From: Actinostola sp. cb2023
Taxonomy: Eukaryota; Cnidaria; Anthozoa; Actiniaria; Actinostolidae
Length of the DNA stretch: 64,000 bases
Direction: 5' to 3'
Assembly (NCBI GenBank): GCA_033675265.1
Contig: JAUJYZ010000686.1
Location: 181,001-245,000, forward strand
A program made the position numbers and the translations under genes. The notes below the pieces were generated by a model. It ran no database searches. It was not told the origin of the DNA and was given only the letters and a program-made list of their open reading frames with translations. This document shows, piece after piece, positions 35,656 through 46,852 of this stretch; position 1 is the first letter of the stretch, and every line of letters starts with the position of its first letter.

Positions 35656-35861
35656 ATCGTGGTGGTGATATACACTGAAATTGGCAACTAAAACGAAAGT
35701 GCGCGTATTTCCAGTAATAATTAGTACCCCAAATCTATTGCTACAGTCCTCTTATATACATTTACTTCCATCGAGTATCATAGCTTGATCACACAGCGTT
35801 TGTTCTATGACATACAATTCAGGCGAGAGAGAGACCACTGACCGGCAACGACTTTACAGTC

Positions 35862-37115
35862 TCACAATCTTGACTCACGTGATGCGTTACCATGCCTACC
35901 AGTCGGAGATTCCGGCACGCCATGGCTTGCCATATTGTTAAAGGTTTTAAGAAGAGCTAATGGCGATTCACATTGCGCGGATGGACTCGTGTTGTCAGCC
36001 AGTGAATATCCTTGAAAATCACTAATAAAGAACCTACCAGTGAAGACGCCAGTGGACACACGGCGTAGTAGCTTGGGCCCTGTATCGATACATGAAATGC
36101 ACTTGGCGAGTACGCCTAGGGCGATCTTCTTGAAGCTCTGGTTCATGGTGATGAAGATGTAAGGGTTAATAGCGCTGTTAGCGTGGGATATCCAGAAGCC
36201 AATCATCACCACCCAAGGAGGGAGTTGCTTGAACCTGGAGTAGTGGAAGTTGATGAATATATGCATGATGTGAACGGGCAGCCAACACAGCGTGAACACA
36301 ACCAGAACGACAGCTAGCATTTTCATAACACTTTGTCTACTTCGAAGTGCTGCCTTGCGGTTTAGCTCGAGGAGATTTCCTGGTACTTGGCGTCGCCAGA
36401 GTCTTCGTACGATGATAGTGTGCATAAAGGCTATAGCTAGTAGTGGGAGTACGTACAGCAAGAACAACACGAGCAGGTAGAATATCTTTGGCGAGCGTGT
36501 GACGTGGAATTCAGGTCCCCATACTAGTTGACAGAGGTGGATGTTATCTTGGAACGAGCTGACGCGGTAGACAACCAGGTAGACGAACATGAACACAGCA
36601 GAGGCAATCCACACTATCAAAGACAGTAACGTTTTGTTATGAATGACGTGTATGTACTTCAGAGGATACACAACGGCACAGAACCTCTCGAGTGAAACTA
36701 GAAATAGGGCTATGATGGACGCTGCTATGGTAACAGCAATGACAAAATGTACCACTTTGCAGAGCAGCGTGCCAAATACACCTCCAAACCATCGTCCTTG
36801 AATAAACAAGTAGATCACAGAGTATGGCATGGCAAGCATTGTCGTAAGCAAATCTGCCATCGCCATATTGGTTATCAACACATTGGTCGTTGTGCGCATG
36901 TGCTGATAATGCACCACGGCGTGGATCACCAAGACGTTGCCAAGCAACGCGGTTACAAACGTGATGACGTAAGTGGTCGTCATGGCAATCTGGAGGTTAC
37001 GGGGAACATTGAAGCCATTCCAGTGACTGGTTATGTTATTGGTTTCTGATGAGAAATTCAATGAGTAATCGGATGTGTTAATTGCACGTGTAGCGGTGGT
37101 TGGGTAAATAAGCAC
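35862..37115 (-). CDS. Class A (rhodopsin-family) GPCR, peptide-receptor type, 5' end incomplete
   Basis: The frame gives 417 residues with seven membrane segments. Landmarks: N-glycosylation sequons at N13, N20, N27; N60 (TM1 GNVLV); D88 (NMAMAD, TM2); C119 and C195 for the extracellular disulfide; ERF at 143-145 in place of DRY; W169; P224 (TM5); CWLP at 277-280 (TM6); NPYIF at 317-321 in place of NPxxY; Ser/Thr-rich tail. These suit neuropeptide-type receptors coupling to G proteins, but the ligand cannot be read. The first codon here is GTG (37113-37115), an upstream TGA closes the frame, and the first ATG is residue 45, inside TM1. A start codon on an upstream exon is therefore required. 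TM7 HANSAINP is shared with the GPCR at 48881-49966, so the two are probably distant paralogs. Confidence is high for family, low for start. Confidence 0.88.
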   Translation of the reverse strand: MLIYPTTATRAINTSDYSLNFSSETNNITSHWNGFNVPRNLQIAMTTTYVITFVTALLGNVLVIHAVVHYQHMRTTTNVLITNMAMADLLTTMLAMPYSVIYLFIQGRWFGGVFGTLLCKVVHFVIAVTIAASIIALFLVSLERFCAVVYPLKYIHVIHNKTLLSLIVWIASAVFMFVYLVVYRVSSFQDNIHLCQLVWGPEFHVTRSPKIFYLLVLFLLYVLPLLAIAFMHTIIVRRLWRRQVPGNLLELNRKAALRSRQSVMKMLAVVLVVFTLCWLPVHIMHIFINFHYSRFKQLPPWVVMIGFWISHANSAINPYIFITMNQSFKKIALGVLAKCISCIDTGPKLLRRVSTGVFTGRFFISDFQGYSLADNTSPSAQCESPLALLKTFNNMASHGVPESPTGRHGNASRESRL

Positions 37116-37260
37116 TCTATTAATTCATAGTTGTTCTATACAAAGAGCATGGAAACCCTACTTACATTACAAGTGTCTTGTGCAATATGGAAAGCAAATT
37201 GTCTCGATTCTCTCTCAAAAACCTTGTACACTGCTTGTTCTACAATGCACTTTCTTTAGC

Positions 37261-37412
37261 CTGGTCTTTACTAGCGACCGCGCCAGCATATAAGCGAAAA
37301 TTAACACAAACACTGTATTACGTGAACATGGGCTCGACGCCAGCATAAGCGCATGCAAGCACATGAAATGGAAATATCTTGTGCTTATGCTTGCGTTACT
37401 AGTGAAAAATAC
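37261..37412. repeat. MITE-like sequence with GCATAAGC blocks
   Basis: CTGGTCTTTACTAGCGACCG and CTTGCGTTACTAGTGAAAAA are loosely inverted around CATAAGCG/CATGCAAGCACATG blocks. The same blocks and layout occur at 53940-54073, so it is a dispersed family. Confidence 0.5.
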
Positions 37413-37681
37413 GATTTAGTACAGGGAGACCGGCCATATGCACCCAACCAACTAGCTGAACAATCGACAGATCGGTCGTCCAGCATACTAACCGACCAGG
37501 TTATTGATGGATGGATGTACAGGCAGACCAACAACAAACCGAACAAGTACTAGATGGTATAGATACTTCCCTACCTAGTAAACAATCAAACGCGCGCGGC
37601 AAACCGACCAGGCGCGAACCTCCAATATACCAATAACCGACCGATGCATTGAAAGACGTATCAGACTGAATGACCATTCAA

Positions 37682-37812
37682 CTATCCAACCAACCAACCA
37701 ACCAACCGACCGACCGACCGACCAACCAACCAACCGACCGACTGACCGACCAACCAACCGACCGACCGACCGACCGACCAACCAACCAACCAACCAACCG
37801 ACCGACCGACGG
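37682..37812. repeat. CCAA/CCGA tetranucleotide repeat
   Basis: Runs of CCAACCAACCAA and CCGACCGACCGA alternate. The minus-strand frame across it is an artefact. Confidence 0.85.
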
Positions 37813-39805
37813 ACTAATCGACAAACTGACCAGGTGAACACGTCACCTGCGAAATCGTCAAACAAGCGAGAACGAAATATATTTGAAAAGAAAATAGAAA
37901 AGACCATTCGAATGTTTTCTCTTTGACAACAACGTCTAAAAGCGAGAATTAAATCATTGAGAATGTAATGAATACGACATCTGAAATCAATACACGCAGA
38001 CTTTCTGAGTAAACTAAACACGAATATAAACTGATTCAAAAACTGTACTGTAGTCAATCGATTTTGTAGAAATAATTTTCAAACGTGACGCACAATTAAA
38101 AATTCTGTATTTGCTTTCGGACCTTTCGAGACTTGACGGATATGATTGATATTCATTGCGAAATGAATCCTGACCAAACTAAGCCAGCCAGTCCGTGTAG
38201 CTAAAAAGCACTACACAGTTTTGATTTTAAACTTACCATTCGAGTCCATCTCTTCGTCTTCTTTTGGGCGGATGTAAAGCAGTGATCTCCGGGGCAGTGA
38301 TTTCGAAATGCTTGAGTTTTCCTGGACTAATGTTCCGTGGAGGACCAAAATCCAGACACTACAAGTAATGCTACTTGGTCGCGGCTCGAGTTTCAAGATT
38401 TCTATCCAATATTTCAAGGTGTTATATTTGCGCAAAGAGTAATTATCCAAGAAGGTTAGCTGTCCACTCGTCGGATAACAGAACATTTAGATAAAACTGA
38501 CATCCTGACAAAAGCAAACAGCGACGAACGTCATTCATAAAAAGTGGTGGCCGAACACGCTGCACGAACTGCATTTCCTTCACGTCAGAATGAAATGAAT
38601 AGCGCGAACAATTGCATAATTGATTATTTATTACGATTTCAAATTCCAGAAACATACTAAATGCGCATTGGGCTTAAAATTAAATGGTACTCTAGTGTTG
38701 AAGAGATTGTGTTGAAATTAAAAGGAATGAAATTAAAAACTACACTAAAAAAACTTAATGGAATCTGGTCAAACTGCACGACCAATATTTCCAAATTTCA
38801 GTCGATTTTGAGAAATCGTTTTTTAAGAGGATTTTGATTTTTATGAGTTCAGTTATCGGATTTATCAGATTCTTTGTGCTTTCCCCGTTATTAAATATTC
38901 ATGTTTAGTACTTCATCAAAAAGGCTCTAATTATACACCAAAAAAACCACTTCATAAACACACCAATCCCACACGCCTTGGAAGAGATCGTTGGATTATA
39001 GCTATTCGAAATCATTAAAACAATCGAATAAGAATTTAAACTGTGGAAGTGTTACTGATGTGCGTCTTCGTTAACGCACCGAAAATAATTTACATTTATT
39101 TCAATCACCAAGCTGGTTTTTTTTTTAGAAAGTCGATCGATTTTTTTTTTAGAATGTTTTTTAGAATTTTTCACTGATATTTTTTTTCCGAATTGTTTTG
39201 AATATTTTAAAATATTTTTTTTTGAATTTTGTTTTTGAGAATTTCGGGTATTTGATATCGTTATTATCTTCGCATGTGAGTTGCATTGCTAAAACATGAT
39301 TACAATTAAGGGTCTTATTGTCTAAACTACTAGCTGTACTTAGGTTAGGCTAGGAAACGTATTCGCTTTAAAAATTGGCGTTTTCGAGTGTGCAGATGTA
39401 GACAATAGGCACTAGTTACGTTTTAAAGTTTCTACTTTGTAGGGCCTTTTCCGCTGCGCTTTCGATGTAAATAGATATATAGTGAATACGGGACATCTAA
39501 ACGTGCAGTAAACTGTTTACATTTTAAAATAAAAAGCATCCGGAGAGAAGAGGCCTTATTTAATGTTCTGCTGAAGTATAGTTGGTAAATAAATTATCAT
39601 CGCTTTAATACACGGAGCTAGTGGAATTGAGAAGTGGAGAAAAGCGAGGATGAGAGGAAACGAGAGAGAAGAAAAAGGAAGGAAAACACATAGTATTAGC
39701 TAAGTGTGAGATTCTTAGTGTTTTTGTTTATAAATTCTAAGCCAATTTTGTGCAAATTAATAATAATAATCATTGATCTAAAGTATTTCAGTTATTAGCG
39801 TGTGT
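37813..39805. other. Interval without a recognisable gene
   Basis: AT-rich, with poly-T stretches near 39118-39230. Short frames show no domains. A 5' exon of the minus-strand GPCR could lie here but was not identified. Confidence 0.35.
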
Positions 39806-40715
39806 TTTCTAGGTCTGTGTTTTCTAGTGTGTTTTCTAGGTCTGTGTTTTCTAGGTCTGTGTTTTCTAGGTCTGTGTTTTCTAGGTCTGTGTTTTCTAGG
39901 TCTGTGTTTTCTAGGTCTGTGTTTTGTAGCGGTCTGTGTTTTGTAGGTCTGTGTTTTCTAGGTCTAGGTCTGTGTTTTGTAGGTCTGTGTTTTCTAGGTC
40001 TGTGTTTTCTAGGTCTGTCAGTGTTTTGTAGGTCTGTGTTTTCTAGGTCTGGTCTGTGTTTTGTAGGTCTGTGTAGGTCTGTGTTTTCTAGGTCTGTGTT
40101 TTCTAGGTCTGTGTTTTCTGTGTTTTCTAGGTCTGTGTTTTCTAGGTCTGTGTTTTCTAGGTAGGTCTAGGTCTGTGTTTTCTAGGTCTGTGTTTTTAGG
40201 TCTAGGTCTGTGTTTTCTTTGTAGGTCTGTGTTTTCTAGTCTAGGTCTGTGTTTTCTAGTGTTTTTCTAGGTCTGTGTTTTCTAGGTCTGTGTTTTCTAG
40301 TGTTTTTTCTAGGTCTGTGTTTTCTAGGTCTGTGTTTTCTAGTGTGTGTTTTCTAGGTCTGTGTTTTCTAGGTCTGTGTTTTCTAGGTCTGTGTTTTCTA
40401 GGTCTGTGTTTTCTAGGTCTGTGTTTTCTAGGTCTGTGTTTTCTAGGTCTGTGTTTTCTAGGTCTGTGTTTTCTAGGTCTGTGTTTTCTAGGTCTGTCAG
40501 TGTTTTGTAGGTCTGTGTTTTGTAGGTCTGTGTTTTCTAGGTCTGTGTTTTCTTGGTCTGTGTTTTCTAGGTCTGTGTTTTCTAGGTCTGTGTTTTCTAG
40601 GTCTGTGTTTTCTAGGTCTGTGTTTTCTCTGGTCTGTGTTTTCTAGGTCATGTGTTGTCTAGGTCTGTGTTTTCTAGGTCTGTGTTTTCTAGGTCTGTGT
40701 TTTCTAGGTCTGTGC
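39806..40715. repeat. 15-bp minisatellite, GGTCTGTGTTTTCTA, ~0.9 kb
   Basis: Around 55-60 units of GGTCTGTGTTTTCTA with TTTTGTA variants and short deletions. The 15-bp period keeps long frames open (for example FSRSV repeats). A small satellite outlier sits at 41522-41570. No start context or flanking exon supports coding. Confidence 0.9.
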
Positions 40716-41671
40716 ATATCAAACTTATGTCCTGCATCATTGAACATTTGCTTCTGTTGGGATCCAGTATCACGCGGACAACGTTTTTGTTAATGCGCCG
40801 GCTTGCGCAAAATGATTGAATAAAAAGGTACTTTGTTTACTAAAGCACGTTTGAGGCCCGATTGATCCAGCAATTTGTTCTGTGGCCGCTAAATAAAGCA
40901 GATTCGTACGTGACTGGTTTACCATTTCTCAAATCATCTTTTTCCTTTGACTGATGTGTAAAAAATATATAAAAGAAGATGGTAAGCTGCATATGTTTCC
41001 TCACAAATTCGAACTTACTTATTGATCTAATGTATTTTCGAATTCCCCTATGTACGGCTACTGCATACAGAGCACCAACTCAGAGCAACAAACAAAGAGT
41101 TTTAGATTTCATTTTGACGCGGCTAAATTATATCCAATATACATGTATTTTATATCAATACAGAGCATTCGAATCTGGCGGTAGGTTTTTGATTGACACA
41201 ATTTCCAAGGGATTCAGAGGGTTTTTGTGTGTAGCGTATGTCACGCTCTCCTATATCTCTTCAGAGATTTCAGCTCGATCGATTTTGAAGAAACGGAAAA
41301 TGACGCGGTCAAATATATTTATTTTGCTTGAATTTCCAGCTTATTCATTCCTTACATATTCGTCTTTTATATTCTGTTGGTAGGTTTTTGATTTGTATTT
41401 TAACAATGCAGTAAAAAGCAAAATTGCATCAAAATCATGCTGTTTTTATTGATAGACCGCCGTCGCCTCATCTGCATATGTGAAACAATGACCTTTTGTA
41501 TAACATAAGTTTGATATGTTTCTTGGTCTGTGTTGTCTACGTCTGTGTTTTGTAGGTCTGTGTTTTCTATAAACTGCTGTTTGTAAATCCTGTGGTATTG
41601 AAAAAATAAATTGAATTGAATTGAATTGCTGTTCGTGTTCACTAGTTCACAAAAGAATTTGCATTCAAATG
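40716..41671. other. Interval without a supported gene
   Basis: One 134-codon plus-strand frame (40979-41383) has no recognisable domain and weak context. I did not call it. Confidence 0.35.
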
Positions 41672-42481
41672 TCAGGTAAATATTTCATGTAGTTTTGAAA
41701 CGTACACCAAACTCGCGATATAACCATCACTGGTACGAAACCTGTTAGTAGATTCCATATGCTTGTTTTCGGTGTCAACGTCAAAACACAGATTCCTTTT
41801 CAAAATTACTTTGTCTGAATTCAGTTTGAGAATCCTCAAGAAATTCAAAGTTTCCTTCGTTTCTTTTTCTCTTTCGTCAGTCTTCTCATCGTCCTTTTTC
41901 CTGTCTTCCTGACGAGCGGCAGTCTCCACTTTTCGCTCACCAACAAAACACTTATTAATATAAACTGCGGTTGCAAATCTTTTTATAGATCTTCTAGCTT
42001 CTTCATCAGCAGGCTCGTTTTCCCTCTTCCCGTCTTCCTCACGCTCAGCAGTTACGACTTTTCGTTCACCGACAAAACATTTAGAAACTGCGGTTGCAAA
42101 TCTTTTGATAGTTCTTCTAGCTTCTTCATCATCAGGCTCGTTTTCCCTCTTCCCATCTTCCTCACGCTCAGCAGTTACGACTTTTCGCTCACCGACAAAA
42201 CATTTAGAAACTGTGGTTGCAAATCTCCGGCAGTAAAAACCTATAGTATCACGAGACTTGAGTACTACAACTAGTCCCACGGATATTCCAACCAGTAAAG
42301 GAATGCTTGGTATCTTCTTGCTCTCCCCACGACGGGCTAGCGCTGTTGCTTCTTGCTCAAGATTCGAGACACTTTCATTTCGTTTGGGCGATTGTTCAAC
42401 AGGATTTCCATCGCTGATGCAAGAATACACAGTCAAAAACAGAATTATTTTCCACGCACATGTGAAGTAGTTTGGAGACAT
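41672..42481 (-). CDS. Orphan single-pass membrane protein with 41-residue tandem repeats
   Basis: A single exon of 269 codons with an ATG in a fair context (ATCATGT). Residues 1-25 are signal-peptide-like (hydrophobic IILFLTVY then a small-residue cleavage zone). N35 is a sequon. Residues 58-75 (IPLLVGISVGLVVVL) are a probable membrane helix. A charged region follows, built from repeats at 86-126, 127-167 and a divergent third from 168, each starting RFAT.V and containing KCFVGERKV, EREEDGKRENEP and DEEARR. A 60-residue tail (LNFLRILKLNSDK) ends it. If inserted type I, the repeats are cytosolic. The first two repeats are almost identical in DNA, so the duplication is recent. No family is recognised. 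It is likely lineage-restricted, and expression is untested. Confidence 0.6.
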   Translation of the reverse strand: MSPNYFTCAWKIILFLTVYSCISDGNPVEQSPKRNESVSNLEQEATALARRGESKKIPSIPLLVGISVGLVVVLKSRDTIGFYCRRFATTVSKCFVGERKVVTAEREEDGKRENEPDDEEARRTIKRFATAVSKCFVGERKVVTAEREEDGKRENEPADEEARRSIKRFATAVYINKCFVGERKVETAARQEDRKKDDEKTDEREKETKETLNFLRILKLNSDKVILKRNLCFDVDTENKHMESTNRFRTSDGYIASLVYVSKLHEIFT

Positions 42482-44000
42482 GATGGCCGGTTACGAGCTC
42501 AGTGAAGGATTCTAAGAATAATGTACTCAGTAATATAATACGGAATCATTTTTCCAAGAATTCGGATATTTTTGTAACCCGATCCTACCCCCGGTAAGGA
42601 GGAATTTTGATTCAATAGATTTACTTGAAGTTACTTATGAGGAAAAAAGGAATCAATAAAGAACTAGACGCTCTAATAGCGTTCACTTGGGCTACTGATA
42701 ATGAGATGATGAAGCCGAGAATTGGTAGCTTTAAAATTGCAAGGTTTCTGAAAATGGTGAACATTATAAGGTAGTTTTAGCCTGTTACTGCACAATTTAA
42801 ATACAGTCATATTCTCTTGATACGGTACCGGACTGTAAAACAGTACTGATTTCTGTGGTCGACAACACCAGCTCAGAATGGGTATAAACGGCAAAGTTTA
42901 TAAGAGTACTTGTCAAAAAGGCATTAATAGGGAACTATTTCAGAACTGCATTAGTGCTATCTCTAAAACAGTGCTAAAACAGTCAAAACAGTGTTTGCCT
43001 TTTTTAGATGCTACATTATTGGTATAAATGGCAAGTTTAGCAGAATGAGTTTAGAGTGCCACAGAAATCGATGATTGATCACTGAGTATTAAGAATTATA
43101 AAATTTTTAGCCAGACATCGCAGCGTGACTTTTCGTCACTCCGGCCTTGCGTGACTCAGTACTGAACATGCTTGTTCATATCAAGTAGATTTTCTCTTCT
43201 ATGTTGACGATACTCGAGCAGGAAAGCGTAAATATAGCCAAGAACTAAAGTTCAATGGTTAATGAACATTTGTGATGCATTTATATTTTACAAAGAACGT
43301 TCCAAAGAACAGAATTTCGTGTTTTCTTAGCACGCTATAAAGTTGGGCAACGTAACTCGCCGTCTCGATTTCACAAACTCAACTGCGATAAAATCAACAG
43401 TATAAACTTACGAGTCTTGGCCTTATATACTTTCGGACAGAAGAATTACAAGCCACCAAATAATTCTTCGAAGTCTATAAGCTTACTAAAAAGCTCTTGA
43501 AAGGTTTATAAAATCAATATCCTGCGGGGACACAAATCAAGCTCACATTGTGCAAAAGCTATTATCAAAACATGAAATCAAAAGAACTATCGAATTCAAG
43601 AATTTCAAGCACTAACAAGAGTTTATAGTCAAGTGTTTAGTCATAATTTCGTCATTTGTAGTCCTTTGTTTGCCATTTCTAGCCATCATTTGCTCATATT
43701 TTGCTCATTTCATTTGATTTCATAGTTTGCTTTGATTTCTGTTTGACTGCCGTGATGAGTTCGCGGATGTTCAGCGCGGTTCAAATTCGCTCACTGACAT
43801 CTTTTAGAGTAGGCCTACCGTAAGCATAGTGAGCGTTTGGAGTAGAAGGCGATGAAGAACTTCAAAACACATCATTTCAGAGCTCAGCACCAAAAGAACA
43901 ACCGATCAAACCGAGCGAAGAACCTCGTGCTCTCTAGCTCGGGCTTCCTGTGGCCGGGATGGACTGGAACCTCTGACCCCAAAGAAAAAGCCTAATATTT
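42482..44000. other. Interval without a recognisable gene
   Basis: Holds the short hairpin GACGCTCTAATAGCGTTCAC (42668-42687), also seen near 1751 and 7833, and a GGGCTTCCTGTGG motif at 43941. Nothing coding is supported. Confidence 0.4.
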
Positions 44001-44027
44001 ACTTGGGCTACCACAGGTAGCCCAAGT
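44001..44027. repeat. Palindrome ACTTGGGCTACC-ACA-GGTAGCCCAAGT
   Basis: A perfect 12-bp inverted repeat around ACA. Its right half (CCACAGGTAGCCC) is a reverse copy of the dispersed GGGHTNCCTGTGG motif, and a forward copy lies 60 bp upstream at 43941-43953. Confidence 0.75.
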
Positions 44028-44226
44028 AAAAAACAGAAGCAAAAAAAGAGCGAAATGAAAATATGTGTCGACAGGCTTAGCCTCGTTCTCAAGCTACCCA
44101 ATCACGTGAGCTATTACGTCACTGGTTTTGACTGGCATTTTGGAAATGAAGCGATGCCTGATGGGATATCGAGAGGAGGGCCAGCCAACTCGTTTCCAGG
44201 GTCTCTCATCTCACAATAGTACGGAC

Positions 44227-44762
44227 CAGGAGCCCATAAGTAGGAGCCTCCATCTGGGATGTATTCGTGAGACGACCTGTGACCGGATCAGGCTATTTTT
44301 AGAACACCAGTTTCCCCGCGAAAGTTTAACACCAGGGATTTTTGATTTCGGCTTTGTTACGGAGTTTCTAGCTTTTGGCTTGGTAGGTTTACTATTTGAT
44401 GATTTTTTAGTTCCTTGAGAAACAGAACACGAACTTGAAGACTCTTGGTCACTTTCCGATGAAGTACTAAACTCTGCAAAAGAGTCACTGTAACTATCAC
44501 TATCATTTTCGCTCTCTTGACTTTCAGTTTCTTCAATTTCGCCAATTTCTTCGTCCGCCATTTTGTTCATATATCACAAATAAACACAAATCATCTCCCT
44601 CATTGATGCTGATTGGCTCTGTTTAATTCCCATGGTGGATTCCTAATCCAGTGGTTGATGATTAGTTCGCGGAAAAAGGTGTTCTAAAAATAGCCTGATC
44701 CGGTCACAGGTCGTCTCACAAACCCAGTACGGTAAATGGAGGCTCCTACTTATGGGCTCCTG
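44227..44762. mobile_element. TIR element A1, CAGGAGCCCATAAGTAGGAG ends, 6-bp TSD
   Basis: Inverted ends of about 80 bp include CAGGAGCCCATAAGTAGGAG, CGACCTGTGACCGGATCAGG and GGCTATTTTTAGAACACC. ACGGAC flanks both sides (44221-44226, 44763-44768). It shares ends with 6204-6801 and 45010-46469 and contains the acidic exon described next. Confidence 0.8.
44320..44570 (-). pseudogene. Acidic coding exon carried by TIR element A1
   Basis: It starts MNKMADEEIGEIEETESQES (second Met in AAAATGG), continues with SDSYSDSFAEFSTSSESDQE and a basic KPTKPKARNS stretch, then runs into the left TIR. Element A2 encodes a similar minus-strand SSFADFSTSSSEEE at the same distance from its right end (about 46170-46230). 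It is therefore a family gene part, perhaps the transposase N-terminus, not random sequence. No catalytic domain remains. Confidence 0.45.
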
Positions 44763-45009
44763 ACGGACGCGTTCGCCATCTTGGATTAGCGAAATGAGAG
44801 TCCTTGGAGACGAAGTTGGAAATATGGAAATAATAGCTAATTATGAAGTCAAGTCAATCATCTGCAGTAACGTGCATAATTATTAAACTGAAAGTGTTTT
44901 CTCACCTTGACAAAGATCATCAATATAACTCGTTATTAATTTTTCTGCATAGAATCATTGGCAGCAGATATATATACACATGACTTTTAAATCATATACT
45001 GTACACTAC

Positions 45010-46469
45010 CAGGAGCCCATTACTAGGAGCCTTCCTCTAGTAATAGGTTCATGTGACATCAAATGCACAAATTGGGCTATTTTTAGATATGCAAATTTCC
45101 GAAGATTTTCAAATTGAAAAATAAAATGGCCGCCAAACGGAAGACGCGAGGATCGCGCGGACTTGATCCAAAATATTGATATTCTTAATCCATGGAAGTC
45201 CAAGTCTATTTTTCCCTTGCACAAGAACGAGACACGGTGTACAATGAATCACATGTATCAATATAAACTGACATACTGCCAGAGCGCTTAGTGGAGACTT
45301 TTAGTTTGTCGACTCACGTTGTCGCGAAATTCTTCTACGTTCTTATACCTATCGCTTCATATGTTTATTCTTGTTTTATCAACTTTCTTTTGTTGGTTTT
45401 TGATTCATGATTTAGTCTTCGTAAGAATGAAGCGTTCTCCAATGATTTCGACTCTGATGAAGCAAAAGTTGGATAGCTAGCGGCGCCAACATAACAATTA
45501 AACCACACAAATGTGCACTTTGCTAAAGAACTTCTTCGCCGAAAGATAGTCGAAAAACAATTGAAACTTTCAACCGACGAACCGTGCCTTAAAGAGCGGC
45601 AAAGAACACTAAAACAAGAGGGTTATCACTGAGTGTATGCGAAGTTCATTCGCCAAAGGCGTCTTCAGTTCAAAGAAGGCAAGAAAGCCGGCACTCCAAG
45701 ATCAGCCGATGAATAAAAATGCGATAAAATCTTTATCCAGGCCACAGAAAAAGAAGTTCCTCTGTACCTCATTTCGCTGTTTTAGAAGGAACTTTGTGAC
45801 AATGTCGAGAATTTTCGACAAAATCCTACTTCAATTAGCTTCAAAGTTCGTGATTCATTTTGCTGCGTTTCAGATAACAATTGCTATTAAATTAGCAAAA
45901 CACACCGGCGGTTTGGAATATTCATTAGCTTGGTTCTCACTGCTAGTCCTGCACAAGTTTATTAGGTTCTTCGTATTAAAGAGATTATCCATGATACCAG
46001 ATCGTTGAATTCCTTCTCAGAAAGAGCAGAAGATGTTCGTTTTTTGGCCGGGTTTTGAACTGGCCTTTTTAACTAGTAACTTTGTTTTTAGAAGTTCTCG
46101 CACTTGAAGTTTTGATATAAATAATAATACCTGGAGTTGCTTTTTTGTTATGTTTTTAATGTTTTCAATCATTGTTCTTCCTCGCTTGATGAAGTACTGA
46201 AGTCGGCAAACGACGAAACTGATCTGAAATTTCACTAGATTCTGATTCTTTTATTAGAATCACTGGAACTACACGGTACGCTTTCGGCCGACATTGAAAG
46301 CAAAGCTAGCAGTGTTGAATCTGACGTCAAATTTATATTGTGTAAGACGCGACATGATTGGTTAATCGCGCGGAATTTTTAATGAGTGTTCTATTTTTAG
46401 CCCAATTTGTGCATTTGATGTCACACAAACGTATTATAGGAGAGGAAGGCTCCTAGTAATGGGCTCCTG
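45010..46469. mobile_element. TIR element A2, same family, 7-bp TSD
   Basis: Ends CAGGAGCCCATTACTAGGAG and CTCCTAGTAATGGGCTCCTG, with CATGTGACATCAAATGCACA and AATTGGGCTATTTTTAG inverted further in. ACACTAC flanks both sides (45003-45009, 46470-46476). It holds a start-like exon at 45126 (MAAKRKTRGSRGLDPKY) and a 123-codon plus frame. Confidence 0.8.
45637..46008 (+). CDS. Hypothetical 123-residue basic protein inside element A2
   Basis: The frame starts ATGCGAAGTTC. It is Lys/Arg-rich (FSSKKARKPA, RPQKKKFLCTSFRCFRRNF) and then hydrophobic (KFVIHFAAFQITIAIKLA, SLAWFSLLVLHKFI). No family is recognised. The length exceeds chance only modestly for this base composition. It may be an exon of a decayed transposon gene or non-coding. 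Confidence 0.2.
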   Translation: MRSSFAKGVFSSKKARKPALQDQPMNKNAIKSLSRPQKKKFLCTSFRCFRRNFVTMSRIFDKILLQLASKFVIHFAAFQITIAIKLAKHTGGLEYSLAWFSLLVLHKFIRFFVLKRLSMIPDR

Positions 46470-46484
46470 ACACTACGATATATA

Positions 46485-46771
46485 TATATATAGCTAATTG
46501 CATAATCGTTGTCGGGTTGAAAATCATGAAAGCTAAGACCAAAAGGAATTCTGGGAAATCAAAACTCTCAAATAACACCGTCAAATCATCGACCTTTTTA
46601 TCCAGACTTGTAGGATCTTAATAGATAATATACCTAGTTCAAAACTACGAGAACAATGAATATATCTGCATGTAATGCAGGTCATGAACTGATTTCCCAT
46701 CCATCCTTGCGGTCTCAGCTTCTATGATTTATGATTTTCAATCCGACAACGATTATGCAATTAGCTATATA
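46485..46771. mobile_element. TIR element, TAGCTAATTGCATAATCGTT ends
   Basis: TAGCTAATTGCATAATCGTT, GTCGGGTTGAAAATCAT recur inverted (ATGATTTTCAATCCGACAAC, GATTATGCAATTAGCTATAT). Interior non-coding. It begins 16 bp after element A2. Confidence 0.75.
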
Positions 46772-46852
46772 TTCCTAAAATCAAACCTCTTAATAAACTA
46801 ATGGGTCTACTATTAAGCTATCCAGGTCTAAAGGGAGTAGTAATACAAGCGT

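Noticed and set aside
39802..40646. Long plus-strand frames with FSRSV/FLGLC repeats
   Set aside because: Direct translation of a 15-bp minisatellite; no flanking exons, promoter or non-repeat coding sequence.
40979..41383. 134-codon plus-strand frame
   Set aside because: No recognisable domain and biased AT-rich composition; could not be told from chance.
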